This document shows, in pieces, positions 45,401 to 56,978 of a DNA stretch of 64,000 nt. A program made the translations under genes and the position numbers. Below the pieces are notes generated by a model, which was not told where the DNA came from, made no database searches, and saw only the letters and a list, made by a program, of their open reading frames with translations. This DNA comes from Fremontodendron californicum (taxonomy: Eukaryota > Streptophyta > Magnoliopsida > Malvales > Malvaceae), in assembly GCA_030761205.1 (NCBI GenBank), contig JAULJL010000021.1:12691160-12755159 (forward strand). Reading direction: 5' to 3'. How positions within the stretch are numbered: the stretch's first letter is position 1; every line of letters begins with the position of its first letter.

Positions 45401-45631
45401 CTATATCGAGGTGCTACTACCGTCTTACCGATGTGAGTAATCGGTAATCTTGAATTATCAGCTGTCACAACAATGCGATTTCCCTTGTATTCTGACAGGT
45501 TCTGCAACTTCTGTTTATCGCCTGTCATGTGATTTGAGCAACCTGAATCGACAATCCAGTCATTCTCATAGTCAATTCGGTCAGCCGTTGTTACTGTGAG
45601 AGCTAACTCTTCCTCTTCCATAGCAAAAAAA
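42427..45631 (-). CDS. Copia pol: protease, integrase, reverse transcriptase, RNase H
   Basis: The open frame extends to 45927, but upstream of the A7 run at 45625-45631 it lies out of frame with gag, so the authentic pol part starts there. Domains in order: protease with DSGCSNHMTG (near 45550); integrase zinc region HMRLGHVSYSKL..CAGCQYGK; integrase core with HSDVFGPV, TDNGGEYSS and NGVAERKNRHLAE (D, D, E); reverse transcriptase with MDVKNAFLHGEL and the active site YVDDLIITG (near 43390); RNase H with YCDADYAGD, STTEAEY and ARTKHIEV. All catalytic motifs I could check are intact. The frame ends inside the 3' LTR. Expression depends on how the gag-pol offset is bridged. Confidence 0.95.
42433..42441 (-). 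other. Copia polypurine tract
   Basis: The minus strand reads TTGAGGGGGAG directly before the 3' LTR. The tract is at the same time the last codons of pol (..IEGEC). Confidence 0.8.
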
Positions 45632-46564
45632 TGCTTCAGCGTCCCAATCATCTTCGTTTTTCTCCTTTGTACTAGAAGTAGCAGCATTGCTCTCAGCGGG
45701 CCTTTTGTTAAACCAACAATCTTTTGCCATGTGACCTTTCTTGTCACAGTTGTAACAGTTACCTTCAAATCTTTTATTGTTGCTACGATTCTTTGAAGCT
45801 CCCCCTGGACGAGAGCTCCCTTCTCCTTGATGACTTTTTGTCTTGTCACCATACTTTTTAGATCCACCACCGACGTGCTGTTTGAATTTGCCATTGCTTT
45901 TGTTGGTGTAGAGTGCTTCCTCTTCACTTTTCAACGAGACCCCTCCCATTTGCTTGGCCATAGATTCTTGACCAACAAGCAAATTTTCAAACTCTACAAG
46001 TGATGGTTGAGTTGGCCATCCTTGTATAGCGGCAACGAAGCTGCGATATTCGGACCTCAAACCATGGATAATTATTCTTTTTACCCTGGTATCTCCAATA
46101 GCAGCTGTAGGATCTAAATCAGAAATTTCACGGCATAACGTTTTTACCTTGTGAAAGTATTGAGCAATCGGTATATCCCGTTGTGCAACTGATAACAATT
46201 CATTCTCAAGAAGTTGAAGTCTTGTGTCATTCTTTCTCGAAAAGAGTGCATCTAAAGTATCCCACGCTTCTTTTGGCGTTTCTAGCTTTTGTATGTGTTC
46301 CAACATTTCTTCTTCAACTGTGGTCTTAAGGGCAAACATGGCTTTACCCACTTTAATCTTCCATTTGCGCAAGGTTCCTTGAGCATCTTCTTGCTCGGGC
46401 TTCGTAACTTCACTACCACCAACGACTTCCCAAAGGTCTTGACCTTGTAGGTAAGACATCATACACGTCTTCCACGTGTTGTAATTTTTGTGATTGAGCT
46501 TCTTGATTCCTCCAACTACTTGAAGATCACCCATCGTGTCGGCAAGACTAACAATACCGAACAA
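45581..46564 (-). CDS. Copia gag
   Basis: 327 residues from ATG at 46564; MGDLQVVGGIKKLNHKNYN at 46534 is an equally good start. The capsid region contains NTWKTCMMSYLQGQDLWEVV, LDALFSRKNDTRLQLLENEL and FHKVKTLCREISDL (gag-polypeptide/UBN2 type). A single CCHC knuckle CYNCDKKGHMAKDC follows, then a basic and acidic tail. The frame runs past an A7/T7 homopolymer (45625-45631) into a short unrelated tail (..FFCYGRGRVSSHSNNG), while pol continues in the +1 frame. Related Copia elements usually have gag and pol in one frame. Confidence 0.93.
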   Translation of the reverse strand: MFGIVSLADTMGDLQVVGGIKKLNHKNYNTWKTCMMSYLQGQDLWEVVGGSEVTKPEQEDAQGTLRKWKIKVGKAMFALKTTVEEEMLEHIQKLETPKEAWDTLDALFSRKNDTRLQLLENELLSVAQRDIPIAQYFHKVKTLCREISDLDPTAAIGDTRVKRIIIHGLRSEYRSFVAAIQGWPTQPSLVEFENLLVGQESMAKQMGGVSLKSEEEALYTNKSNGKFKQHVGGGSKKYGDKTKSHQGEGSSRPGGASKNRSNNKRFEGNCYNCDKKGHMAKDCWFNKRPAESNAATSSTKEKNEDDWDAEAFFCYGRGRVSSHSNNG

Positions 46565-47047
46565 GCTTGATTTTGAGACACAAACTTGTAGAGTACAAAC
46601 TCCTCACAACTCAAGAACGCTCAAACCAAAAATAGTACCTGAATAACTATTTCACCGTGAATAGTACCGTATACGTGAACAGTATTGTACGTATGTCGTA
46701 CACTAGAACAAATCCAGTATACGTTAACAATTACTGCAAAAGTATACAACCACACGTATGAATAGTAACCGTATCTGTGAATAGTGACCGTATACTGGAA
46801 CAGTGACCGTAGCCCGTGAATAGTGCACCAGGTAGGTTCCCAGGAAAGAGAGGTGGGTCACTGATAGACACACTTAAATACCAAGTCTTTCCTAGCCAGA
46901 ACTTCCCTAGACACTTTCACACTACCACACTTTATTTCCAGCAACAAGAATAATTCTTTTCTGATGTGGAAGATCAGACAATACTGCAACCACAGAGCAT
47001 ACTAAGAACCAACACTTTCACTGCAGCGGAATAAGGACCACGAACCA

Positions 47048-47063
47048 ATGGCTCTGATACCAA
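47048..47063 (-). other. Copia primer-binding site (initiator tRNA-Met)
   Basis: The minus strand reads TGGTATCAGAGCCATTGG next to the 5' LTR (47065). TGGTATCAGAGC is the standard complement of plant initiator tRNA-Met. Confidence 0.95.
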
Positions 47064-47064
47064 T

Positions 47065-47556
47065 TGTTGAGAAAAGCTTAGAGTAGATAACTCTAATTTT
47101 ACCACTCAAAGAAGAAAGTTTAGATTTTAGGAAAACTCACAAATGCTCACACTTCACTCTAGACTACACTCTTTAGAGAAGAACTCTTTAGGAAAACTTA
47201 GAACTTTTATTGCTTATTGAAGCTTACTACTTGATGATTTACAAATGCAAGGGAGGGGGGTATTTATACAATACCAAGACAAACACAAGCCACACAAATA
47301 TAAAATCTAAATAAATTACAACCACCCATTGTTGTTTAATAACAACCACACATTTAAATCACACAACTACAACCACACATTAAACCACACAACTACAACC
47401 ACACATTAAACCACACAACTACAACCACACATTAAACCACACAATTACAACCACACATTAAACCACACAACTACAACCACATATTAAACCACACAATTGC
47501 AACCACACATTGTTAGGCTTTTATTTTTCCTTGGGCTGGTATTGGACAATTTAACA
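47065..47556 (-). repeat. Copia 5' LTR
   Basis: 492 bp, identical to the left LTR. The minus strand has TGTATAAATACCCCCC at about 47255-47270, a TATA box followed downstream by the gag leader. The 26-bp minisatellite is at about 47340-47512. Confidence 0.95.
47261..47270 (-). promoter_or_regulatory. TATA box of the Copia 5' LTR
   Basis: TGTATAAATA on the minus strand inside the upstream LTR, about 200 bases before the LTR end. It is likely the promoter for the full-length Copia RNA, which would be read in the same direction as the host kinase gene. Confidence 0.6.
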
Positions 47557-50500
47557 GGAGCCTTGTAACTTATTTCCACGAAGACTCAAAGTTTGGATAT
47601 TTTTTAACCCTCCTATTGTTGCTGGAATGGATCCAATAAATTCATTGGAGGAAAGTTCTAACCATGTAACGTTGTTTAAGCTACCAATTTCCATGGGAAT
47701 GGTGCCTCCAATTTTGCAATCTTCGACCGTTAAACGTTGAAGTGATGTGGAGAGATTTGAGATAGAAGTCGGAAGAATGCCGTTCAATGGGTTGAATGAT
47801 AGCTCTAAAATTCTTAGATATTTGCAATTTGCCAAGGAAGATAAAAAGCTCCACTCACCATTTGAAGTTTCTGTGGTCAAATTGTTGGTCCAAAGGTATA
47901 ACTCTTCAAGAAACTTTAAATTGCCAAGTTTATTTGGAATATGGCCAGAGAATGAGTTTGAGCCTAATGCGATTTTTCTGAGCTTAGAAACATTGGAGAT
48001 AGATTCGGGAATATTTCCGCTGAGATTATTGCCCCATAGGTGAAGCTCCTCAAGATTTGAACTGGAGCTTATGTATGGTAATTTACCTGGAAAAAAAAGC
48101 AAGTTTGCATCATTCCATATAAGACAGAAATTATTTGCTTTGCTTTGTTATTTTTACATGATCCTGTGTTGCAAGCTAAAGTTAATGTAATGGTTACATA
48201 TACTAAGGGGGAAGGGAAAAAAAAGAGAGAGTTCGTTTTTGATGTATTGACAATATAATTTTTTAAATTCCACAAGCTGTTAGGAGGTTTTCACATGTTC
48301 CATTTCTTTTTTAAATTAGTTTTTTATTTTTTTACTATACCCTAATGGGTATGTATCTCCTTACTAACATTGTTTATGGAATCTAAAAACTTCAACTTCA
48401 AATTTTTTATTCAAAGCCTTCTAACCATTATAAATCCGAAACAACTTCAAATTTTTTATTCAATGGATCTGAAATATATATAGGCAAAGTTTGTAGTCTT
48501 ATTAGTTGATGGGCATCGTTGGATCATATTTTTGTTTTTTAAAAAATAAAATATTTGCCAAAAGATGGAAATTTTTATTTTAGCTCTGATTTCATATTCC
48601 AACTACCTGACCCATTAAACCACCATGTTCCTTTGAGCCCTTTTTTTTTTTTGGTTGTAATTCCCTAATTTAATTGCAAAGGGAATTTGATGTTTAATAA
48701 AATGAAAGAGGTTCCTCGATCCTTTTAACAACAGTCATTCGTTCAACAATTTTCTTATTATTTTTTTTTTGTATTTTTTTTTTTTTATAATTCTGAACTA
48801 AACTAATATTCTTTCTTTTTTTCCGGAAACTAAAGTAAAAAAACTTCAAACATAAAAGTAACAAAATATTTGTATTGAAATTACCAGATAGTTTATTGAG
48901 TTGGAGATAAATTTCTTTGAAAGAAGAAATGTTGAAGATAGAAGGTGGAATCACCCCATTTAGGCGCATAGATGGTGCTGAAAATATCTCCAATGAAAGA
49001 AGATTTCCAATCTCTCGTGGAATTTCACCTGTAAGGGAACAACAACTTAGTATTATAAAGAAACAATCGTTTGTTCAACTCAACTGAGCAAAAGGAGGAG
49101 CACCTCACTGAGCAAGTGAGAGACATGATCTCGACCAGGTTAAGTGATCTTAGGAAGATTAAAAGAGATTCAGTTAATACGTTTTTATGTAATTCTTGAA
49201 GGTTAAATGCAGACATGTTTGTCTAATGGCATTGGTTTTCTGATTTATTTAGCTAGGCTAAGCTAGCTTTGTAACATGTAGCAGCACTGCTGCTTTCTTG
49301 GATAAATGAAAATCTACTTGTCCAAAAAAACTTAGTATTATAAAATTATTTATACTATTTTATATATAATTTATATGATAAAAATTATAAATGTAATTGC
49401 ATAAAAAATATGACTAATGCTATTTTCTTTTAGACCATTCTATTAATTTTTAAAAATTTATTTTTCCCTTTTTATTCATTTACAAATTAATAAATAATCA
49501 AAAATAGAATCTTTACCTTCTAAATTGTTTGGACCTAGATATATCTCCTTAATTTTGGTTAAATTTCCAATACTTCTTGGAATGAGTCCAATAAGCCTCA
49601 TATTTATGGCAGAAAATATCTCCAAGCTCAGCAGATTTCCAATTTCCCAAGGGATCTCACCTGTGAAAATAATAGATATCAAGTTGCAGGAGGTAGATCA
49701 AGTAGCCTAAAACTTTTTTTAATGAGATTTATGGATTAAATTAATTAATTAAATTCTCATTCCAAATGTAATCTCGAAATTAGAATTTTAAGGCCCGTTT
49801 TTATTTTTTAGTATTACAAATTAAAATTTTCTTATTTTTATATTTTAAATATATTTTATAATTAAAATTAAATAAAAATATTTTTAATTAAAAAAATAAG
49901 CCTTGGTCGAGTCGGGTTGAGCCCGAACTTGAAAAATTTTGTCCAAGGCTAGACCCAAATACGAACCGAATGGATAAACTGATCTTTGGATAAGTCTATG
50001 CACAACAGATACGAGTTAAATCCAATGAAGATTTGCTAAAATATTAATAGTACATAAAATTATAAAAGAATGCTTTTTACTCTAATTTAATTTGATCCAT
50101 TTATATATATTTATTTATTTATTTATTTTTCTTGAATATTTGTTAAAAGATGGTTGGATAACCAACTGTCTTAAAACTTAAACTATTAGGAGAGGATCCA
50201 ACTTATTTTTCTTTTTTGTTTATCACTCACCAACTGTTTTAGATGTTTATTTTCTAATATTAAAAAAAAAAAAAAAAAGCTATTTTTTTCCAAAGCAAAA
50301 CCATACCCATCAAGCTAAGACATATGTCTTTGAGCAATGTTAAATTTTCAATATTTCTAATTAGATTTCTATTAAGTTCACTAATTATCATAGGATTTCT
50401 AATATTCGTTTCTAATTATCAAAAACAGAAAAAATAAATAAAAAATAAATCTTAAAATCACTATCAATTTGACTTTTGCTAAGAGGATTTGATATAAAAA

Positions 50501-53221
50501 CTTAATTACCCTATTAAAATACAAAACACATAAATCCTTTTTTAATTTATAATTTTACTTGTAGATTTTTTACAAACTTGAAATGGAATTTAAGTTTGAG
50601 GGTCTTATTAGTTTAGATTTTTTTTATCGAACCTATAAAATAGTTAATCATTACCACCTAATATTAGAGAATTAATTTTCATAAAAATTAACGTTATATG
50701 GCCATCAAACTTTTACTAAAATAATACAAAATTAAAAAAATTTACTTTTATTATTCTTGTATATATTCATACATGCATATACGTATATTTCTTTCTTTCA
50801 GTAGTTTTTAGAGTGCCATCGTTTTTTATTGATATATTTATATCATATTGCTACCAAATTCTTTTTCGTGTAAGATTAATCTAAAATTGATTTTATTAAT
50901 CATTAAGTCATATTATAAAATTTTAAGCACTATATTCAAATTAATAAAAAAAAAAGGGCAAAAAAATAAAATAAAACTAACTTGGTTTAATGCACATTGC
51001 TTTATCATTTATGTTTATGTTGTGAAAAGCAATGATAATTGCATTGATTCTTGGACTATTAATTCATTTTATTGTCAATAATAATTTTGGTGAGCAGAAA
51101 TTAGAAGTAATTAACACCGAAATATTTTACTTAAATCTCATAAAATATAATTTTTGACATTAGCTTTATTGTGGATATAGATTTATGATTGGATCAAGAT
51201 CGGTTGATTTTTAAAAAATCATATCCAAAGCTCGATCTATTAGATCCAAAAAATCTAAATTTTTTAAAATATAAATTAAATATTAAAATAATAATTTTAA
51301 ATATTTTAAATATATTTTAAAATTAAAAATAAATTTTCAAATTGGGGTCGGACTTGAACTTAGACAAATTTAATTGTGAATAATTCTTTTTTTTATTTGA
51401 AATGTATTGCTCAAGCCATCAATTAATGCTATACGATATGCTTCTTTTTATTTTTAGTTTTTATTTTTTATTTTATAATTTGGATCCAATTTTTTAGATT
51501 AATAGTATATTTTTATTTATATCCAAGTCCCTAAGACTCTAAGATTTATAGTGCCAACAATTACCAAAGAAGTGATCAATAGCCTCTAACCATATGACCA
51601 ACACCATGCTCTTTTTTTTTTTTTTTTGCAATTATAATCTATTTCTTGTATTCTAATTTTCATTCCATAAAAATATTTTAATTTTCATCATAGTTTTGTG
51701 TTTCAGTAGGAATTTAAAAATAATGGAAATTAATTAATATATTAATTAACACTATTATTATGGGACCATGCATAAATAAAGTAATTAGAAACCCATTTTT
51801 CTACTTATAAAGCGTAAAGTTCACTTTTGCAATTATTATTTAATTCTAATTTCACATTTTTATAATAGTAATTATGTTTCAGAACGAGTCTAAAAGAAAA
51901 GAAAAACAATAACAATTAAATACTTTAAGATTAGATAAGATAATGAAAACAAATAACTTAATTTATAATAATTAATATATATTAAAAGAAAGTGAAAATT
52001 ATTTTAATTTAAAAATTTATTAAGAGTATCTAACTCAATCACTCTTGGTAGAAGATATATTTTAATTTTAAATGTTTCTTTTACTTTTTAGCACCTTCTT
52101 GATGAAATAAACGCAAGTAAAAACCAACAAGTAATTTGGCCAAAAAAAAAAACTAATTAAAAGGAGTCTTAATTAAAGGCTGTTGGAGTCTTAGTTTGAA
52201 CCATGTTTATTTCACTATATTATTTCAACAAAATTAATGACAAATTAAATATTTTGGATTGAAAATTTAAGAACCAATTGTTAATCAAAGGCAAAAAAAT
52301 AATAATCTTACCTTCCAAATTATTTCCATCCAAGTATAGCTCCACGAGCATCGTTAGATTTCCGATATTCCTTGGAATGCTGCCACTCAATCTATTGGAA
52401 TCTAATGCTATACTTTGAAGATTCCTGCAATCATCTATACTTGTTGGAATTTGACCTGAAAACTTATTTGCGGCCAAATAAAGTGTCTCAAGATTGGAAA
52501 GATGGCGACATATATCTTCTGGGAAACTACCAGATAGACTATTGGATGACAGAGAAATCATTCGTAGAGAAGAAATGTTATAAATGACAGAAGGTATGGA
52601 GCCAGAAAGTTCGTTAGATGCCAAACGAAGTATCCTTAGATTCAAAAGATTACTTATCTCGTGAGGGATGTAGCCATGAATGAAGTTGGACCTTAAGTCC
52701 AAGATCTCCAAGTTGGACATGTTAGCTATTGATTGAGGGATTGTTCCTGTCAAATTGTTATTCCAGAGAATCAAGGATAAAACTTTATCTAATCTTCCAA
52801 ACGATGATGGGATTTCCCCACTAAGAAAATTGGAGCTTAATTCAATGAACTTCAGACGATTCAATTGCCCCAACTCTTTCGGTAAATGGCCATGTAAATT
52901 GTTGCCACTCAAATTAAGAGAGGCTAGGAACGAGAGATTTCCTAACTGCGGAGGAATTGTTCCTGTAAGATCCATGCTAGGAAGATTCAAAGCTATGACT
53001 CTTCTATGTTTAGTAGCGCAAGAGACACCAACCCAGTTGCAGACGGAGTTAGTGGTGGTCCAATTGTTGGCTAAAATGTTAGGATCAATGATTTGGTGTT
53101 TAAATTCGAGAAGAGCATGTTGATCAGTGGTGAGGTTCCTCACAATCATGGCGTAGCTAACCATGAAACAGTGAATGAACATTAAGGCAGATGAAAGAAA
53201 ATGGAATTTGGTCAGGTTCAT
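47557..53221 (-). pseudogene. LRR receptor-like kinase (LRR-XII), 5' part: signal peptide and most LRRs
   Basis: Exon 1 (53221-52312) starts with a signal peptide (MNLTKFHFLSSALMFIHCFM), then the N-terminal cap (TTDQHALLEFKHQIIDPN..NSVCNWVGVSC) and about nine LRRs. Exons 2 (49660-49517) and 3 (49028-48885) are 144 bp each, exactly two 24-residue LRRs. Exon 4 begins at 48086 and is cut by Copia at 47557. All three LRR introns (2651, 488 and 798 bp) have GT-AG ends and split a Gly codon after its first base. Joining the exons across the insertion and dropping one 5-bp duplication gives 3405 bp, a multiple of three, with no stop by eye, so the allele was intact before insertion. As it stands, translation stops just inside the LTR (..LQGSC), giving a predicted secreted LRR protein without membrane helix or kinase. 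Confidence 0.92.
49661..52311 (-). other. Large first intron of the receptor kinase gene
   Basis: 2651 bp, AT-rich, donor GTAAGA and acceptor TTTTCACAG. Contains a hAT-like relic near 49895-50010 (GTCGAGTCGGGTTGAGCCCG) and another at about 51130-51380, plus poly-T runs. No further LRR exon is seen inside it. Confidence 0.7.
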
Positions 53222-54540
53222 GGCTGTGGGAATTGATGAGATTGGGAGGAGGGTTGTTAAGGAAGCATGTTTAAAGCATTGCTTAAATAGGATTCAACTC
53301 CAAGAGGAAAGTCCTCTGGGGATCGTATTGGTCTTCACAACAAACAAATTAACAGCTTTTGAGTTTGGGCCCTATAATTTGCTTCTGATCACCTTTTACA
53401 AGCAATTTATCTTTTAGTATTTTTTCCTTTCTCTCTTTTTCATTTTATATATATTAGAATAGACACAACCGTTACAGTAGAAGAGAAAAAATATGTTAAA
53501 AATAAATAAAAAATGGTTATCGATTATGAAAGGTGGATAATTTTTCAAATTATTTGTTTTTAATTTTCAAATTTTAAAAATAATAAAAGATATAAATATT
53601 CTTAAAAATATATATTTTATTTTGAATATTTATATATATATATATATGATTTTTTCAGAGGTTGAAGATAACATTTTTGAACAAATGCAATTTTTCATTT
53701 ATTCAACTTTGTACAGTACATATGCAAATTTTTTAATTAAAAGTTAAATTAGTTTAACATATGAAACCTAAAACAAAATTATATATTTGTTACCAATATC
53801 AATCACTTACAAAATACTTCAAAGGATTGCTATCTTTCCAACTTATAACAAATTAGGGAGTCACTAACATTCCAAAATACTATCTCTTATTCGAACTGAC
53901 TATTAAAGAATCATCCAACATCTTTTTCTAATTTCTAATACTACTTTGGCTAGCTAAAATTATTTCTGAAAGCTAACAATTATTATAATTTTTTAAATAA
54001 TAATTATATGCATAAGGTTAAAAAATTAAAGGTATAAATATAAATTTGATTTTCGAATTATGTAAATTAAATCATTTTTACCTTTATTCTTTTATTTGCA
54101 TCAATTTGGCCCCATATTATTAATTGTGGTTAATTTAACCTTCATGCTATTATTTTCGATCAATTTAATCTAAATTTAATAAAAACTTTAAATTTTTGGT
54201 AAATATTTTATCAATTTTTGTTTAATTTTTATTAATTTTTGATCAATTTCTGGTAAATAAGGCTAAATTTAACGAATCAATTTTCATTAAATTCATATGA
54301 CAAAAATAATAGAATAAAGATTAAATTGACTCAAATAAAAAAATATAAATCAAAATAATTTAAGTTGCAGTGTTCGAAAACCAAATTTATATTTACGCTA
54401 AAATTAAGATATAATTTTTATCAAAAGCTTTGTGGTCGAACTTAGATTGGATCAAAATTGATAAGGTTAGTCCTAGCTAGGATTGCTGAGGAAAGGATTG
54501 GATTCAGCCTTTCTATCAAGATAAGAGCTTTTTAAAATGG
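53222..54540. other. 5' flank of the receptor kinase gene and spacer
   Basis: The first 230 bases are probably 5' UTR and core promoter. Beyond this lies AT-rich spacer with a TA run at about 53632-53646 and a segment (about 54010-54400) with CAATTTGGCCCC and TTAATTGTGGTTAATTTAACC that may be a decayed element end. No gene is seen. Confidence 0.5.
53443..53452 (-). promoter_or_regulatory. Possible TATA box of the receptor kinase gene
   Basis: TATATAAAA on the minus strand about 220 bases upstream of the start codon at 53221. In such AT-rich DNA the match alone is weak support; position and orientation fit. Confidence 0.35.
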
Positions 54541-54544
54541 TTTC

Positions 54545-54720
54545 TCTGTTATTTAATACATTAAACTATTACTTTAGTAGGATATCGTTTACCCTTAAAT
54601 ATCAATTTGTAGCCTTTTAAAATTATTCTAAATTTGCATCCAACTAAATCATCAATGACCCTTAAAAATTATAGAAATTTGTCATTTCAACATAATGTCA
54701 AATGTTCGACATAAATTTTA
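54545..54720 (+). repeat. Dispersed repeat, copy of 533-720
   Basis: TAGGATATCGTTTACCCTTA, AATTTGCATCCAACTAAAT and AATTATAGAAATTTGTCATT match the left-hand copy in the same orientation. It is followed about 260 bp later by an inverted copy of the array-flank segment. Confidence 0.75.
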
Positions 54721-55772
54721 GGTTAAAATACTATAAAAAAAAATACAATTTTCAATTTTTTATAAATAAGTCTTATATTTTTATTGTATCAAATAAGTCT
54801 TTATCTTTTGATTTATACCCAAATAAGATATTATTTTAAATGAAAGATTGATTTATGTCAAAAATTTATTTACATATAAATTAAAAAATAAAAAAAAATT
54901 ATTTTAATGTATTAAAAATAATAAATAAAATTATTAAATACTATATTTATAATTTTTTTTTTTTATAAATAATATATTAAATAATTTTAAAAAGTGCTCT
55001 ATTGATACTCGATAACAAAAATCATTTGATTGAGGTGAAAAGCAATAAGATTTTGATTGATCCTTTTGCACTTGAAGCACGCTCACTAGCTTTTCTGACT
55101 TAAAATTAGAGGTGGCAAAATGAACCCGAACTCGAAAACCCGCCCAGGAAAACCCGAACCCGAACCCGCCCAAACCCGATTTGACCAAAAAGTCAAAAAC
55201 CCGAACCCGAAAAAGCCCGAACCCGAATGGGCCCGAACCCGAATGGACCCGAACCCGAATGGGCCCGAACCCGAATGGACCCGAACCCGAATGGGCCCGA
55301 ACCCGAATGGACCCGAACCCGAATGGACCCGAACCCGAATGGGCCCGAACCCGAATGAGCCCGAACCCGAATGAGCCCGAACCCGAATAGACCCGAACCC
55401 GAGACCGGCCCGAACCCGAACCCGAATTTAATACTAAAAATAAAAATAAACAAATTGCAATTATTTTTTTTTACAAAGCAATAACTTTAATTATTAATTT
55501 TATTCTAATTTTTTTTAATAATTTAATTAAAATTTAAAATTTAATATATTATATATATATGATGAAATAATAATTTTATCAAAAAGTAAATTATATTTTG
55601 TACTTATAAGTTATAACTTTAACGTCTCATATCATGATGAATTTACAATCTAAATATTTTAAATTCTTGAAAATTTTAAAGATGTGAAAAAAAATTTGAC
55701 AATAATTCAATTAATCTATAAGGGTAAAAAAATTGACAATAATTCAATTATTTTGGCCTTTTGGGTTATACT

Positions 55773-56028
55773 TAGACCTGCTCACGGGCCGGGCCTGGGC
55801 AGGATATTTTGTGTTCCGGGCCGGCCCGGCCCGGCAGTAATTTTTATTATAATATTATATTAGTTAATTTTAATTATAAAAAAATAAAAAAAATAAAAAA
55901 ATTATTTTTTTATTCCAATGAACAGTGTTTCGAGCCTAAACGGGCGGGCCGGGCCGACCCAGGGCCAGGCCTGGGCATAGAAAATAAAATAAAAAACTGG
56001 GCCGCGGCCCGGCCCATAAGCAGCTCTA
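55773..56028. mobile_element. 256-bp hAT MITE, TAGACCTGCTCACGGGCC family
   Basis: Left end TAGACCTGCTCACGGGCC, right end GGCCCATAAGCAGCTCTA. Target duplication GTTATACT at 55765-55772 and 56029-56036. GGGCCGGCCCGGCCCGG-rich arms. The same family, with the same core TTCCAATGAACAGTG, is at 59240-59502. Confidence 0.9.
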
Positions 56029-56947
56029 GTTATACTTATGCGGTTAGGTTAGTGTGGGTTTAATTGGATTATGGCTTTCATGTGATTTTATTTTAGCGGG
56101 TGGATTTAATGGGGTTTTGGGTTTTATGGCCTTTTGGTTTTGGGTATATTTATTATATATTAATAAATAATCATATTAATTATATATTTATTACGTATAA
56201 TTTAAATATAAATTATATTTTTTAGTACTACTTTATAATTTATACTTTATACTGATGAAAAAAATATAAGTACTCGATATATATATATATATATATCTTG
56301 ACTATAAGCATAAATTTTTTGCATTTTATAAGTATATAAACGAATAGATGAAGGCCAGGATTTATTTTTAAAAGTTTTTTATTTTATAGTGAATATAAAT
56401 TATAATGTATTTATATTTTGAAATTCGAGCTCATCAAATCAATTATTTTAAATATCAATATATTAATTTATAATATATCATATTTTTTATAATAAATTAT
56501 TTCAAAATTTGATTTTATATAACAAATTAATTTCTTATTCTTTTGGTGCTAACAAATATTAATTTTAAAAAATAAATATAATTAAAAATATCATATAATA
56601 GCAAAAGCATAAAAATAAAAATAAAAATAATAATAATAATAAATTAATAATTTGTTTTTAAATATAAATATTTAAATTACGTAAAAATGATTACATCTAA
56701 TATAAAATAAAATAATGTAAAACATACCCGTACCCATATCGAACCCGAACCCAGACCGAACCCGAACCCGAACCCGAATGGGCCCGAACCCGAATGGGCC
56801 CGAACCCGAATGAGCCCGAACCCGAATGAGCCCGAACCCGAATGGACCCGAACCCGAATGAGCCCGAACCCGGATGGACCCGAACCCGAATGAGCCCGAA
56901 CCCGAATGAGCCCGAACCCAACCCGAATGAGCCCGAACCCGAATGAG

Positions 56948-56978
56948 CCCTAAACCCTAAACCCTAAACCCTAAACCC
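56948..56978 (+). repeat. Telomere-type repeat (CCCTAAA)4 inside the hAT arm
   Basis: Four perfect CCCTAAA units followed by CCC, embedded in the CCCGAACCCGAA minisatellite. The unit is the plant telomere sequence, but the context shows it is internal to a transposon. Confidence 0.85.

Larger units (their letters stand above)
41941..47556 (-). mobile_element. Full-length Ty1/Copia element inserted in the receptor kinase exon
   Basis: 5616 bp with 492-bp LTRs at 41941-42432 and 47065-47556. They run TGTTGAGAAAAGC..AATTTAACA and are identical over all 492 bases as read. The 5-bp duplication GGAGC lies at 41936-41940 and 47557-47561. It is transcribed on the minus strand, with a tRNA-iMet-type primer-binding site next to the right LTR and a polypurine tract next to the left. 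Gag and pol are complete apart from a one-base frame offset between them. Identical LTRs mean a very recent insertion. Confidence 0.97.

Noticed and set aside
45632..45927. N-terminal 98 codons of the long Copia frame as real pol sequence
   Set aside because: This part overlaps gag in another frame and encodes no known domain; authentic pol begins after the homopolymer run.
55120..55453. Open frames with repeated PNPNGPEPEW-type motifs, also at 56697-56921
   Set aside because: They arise in three frames from the CCCGAACCCGAA minisatellite of a hAT arm; no start context or domain.
56948..56978. True telomere or chromosome end
   Set aside because: Only four units, embedded in a transposon minisatellite with ordinary sequence on both sides.
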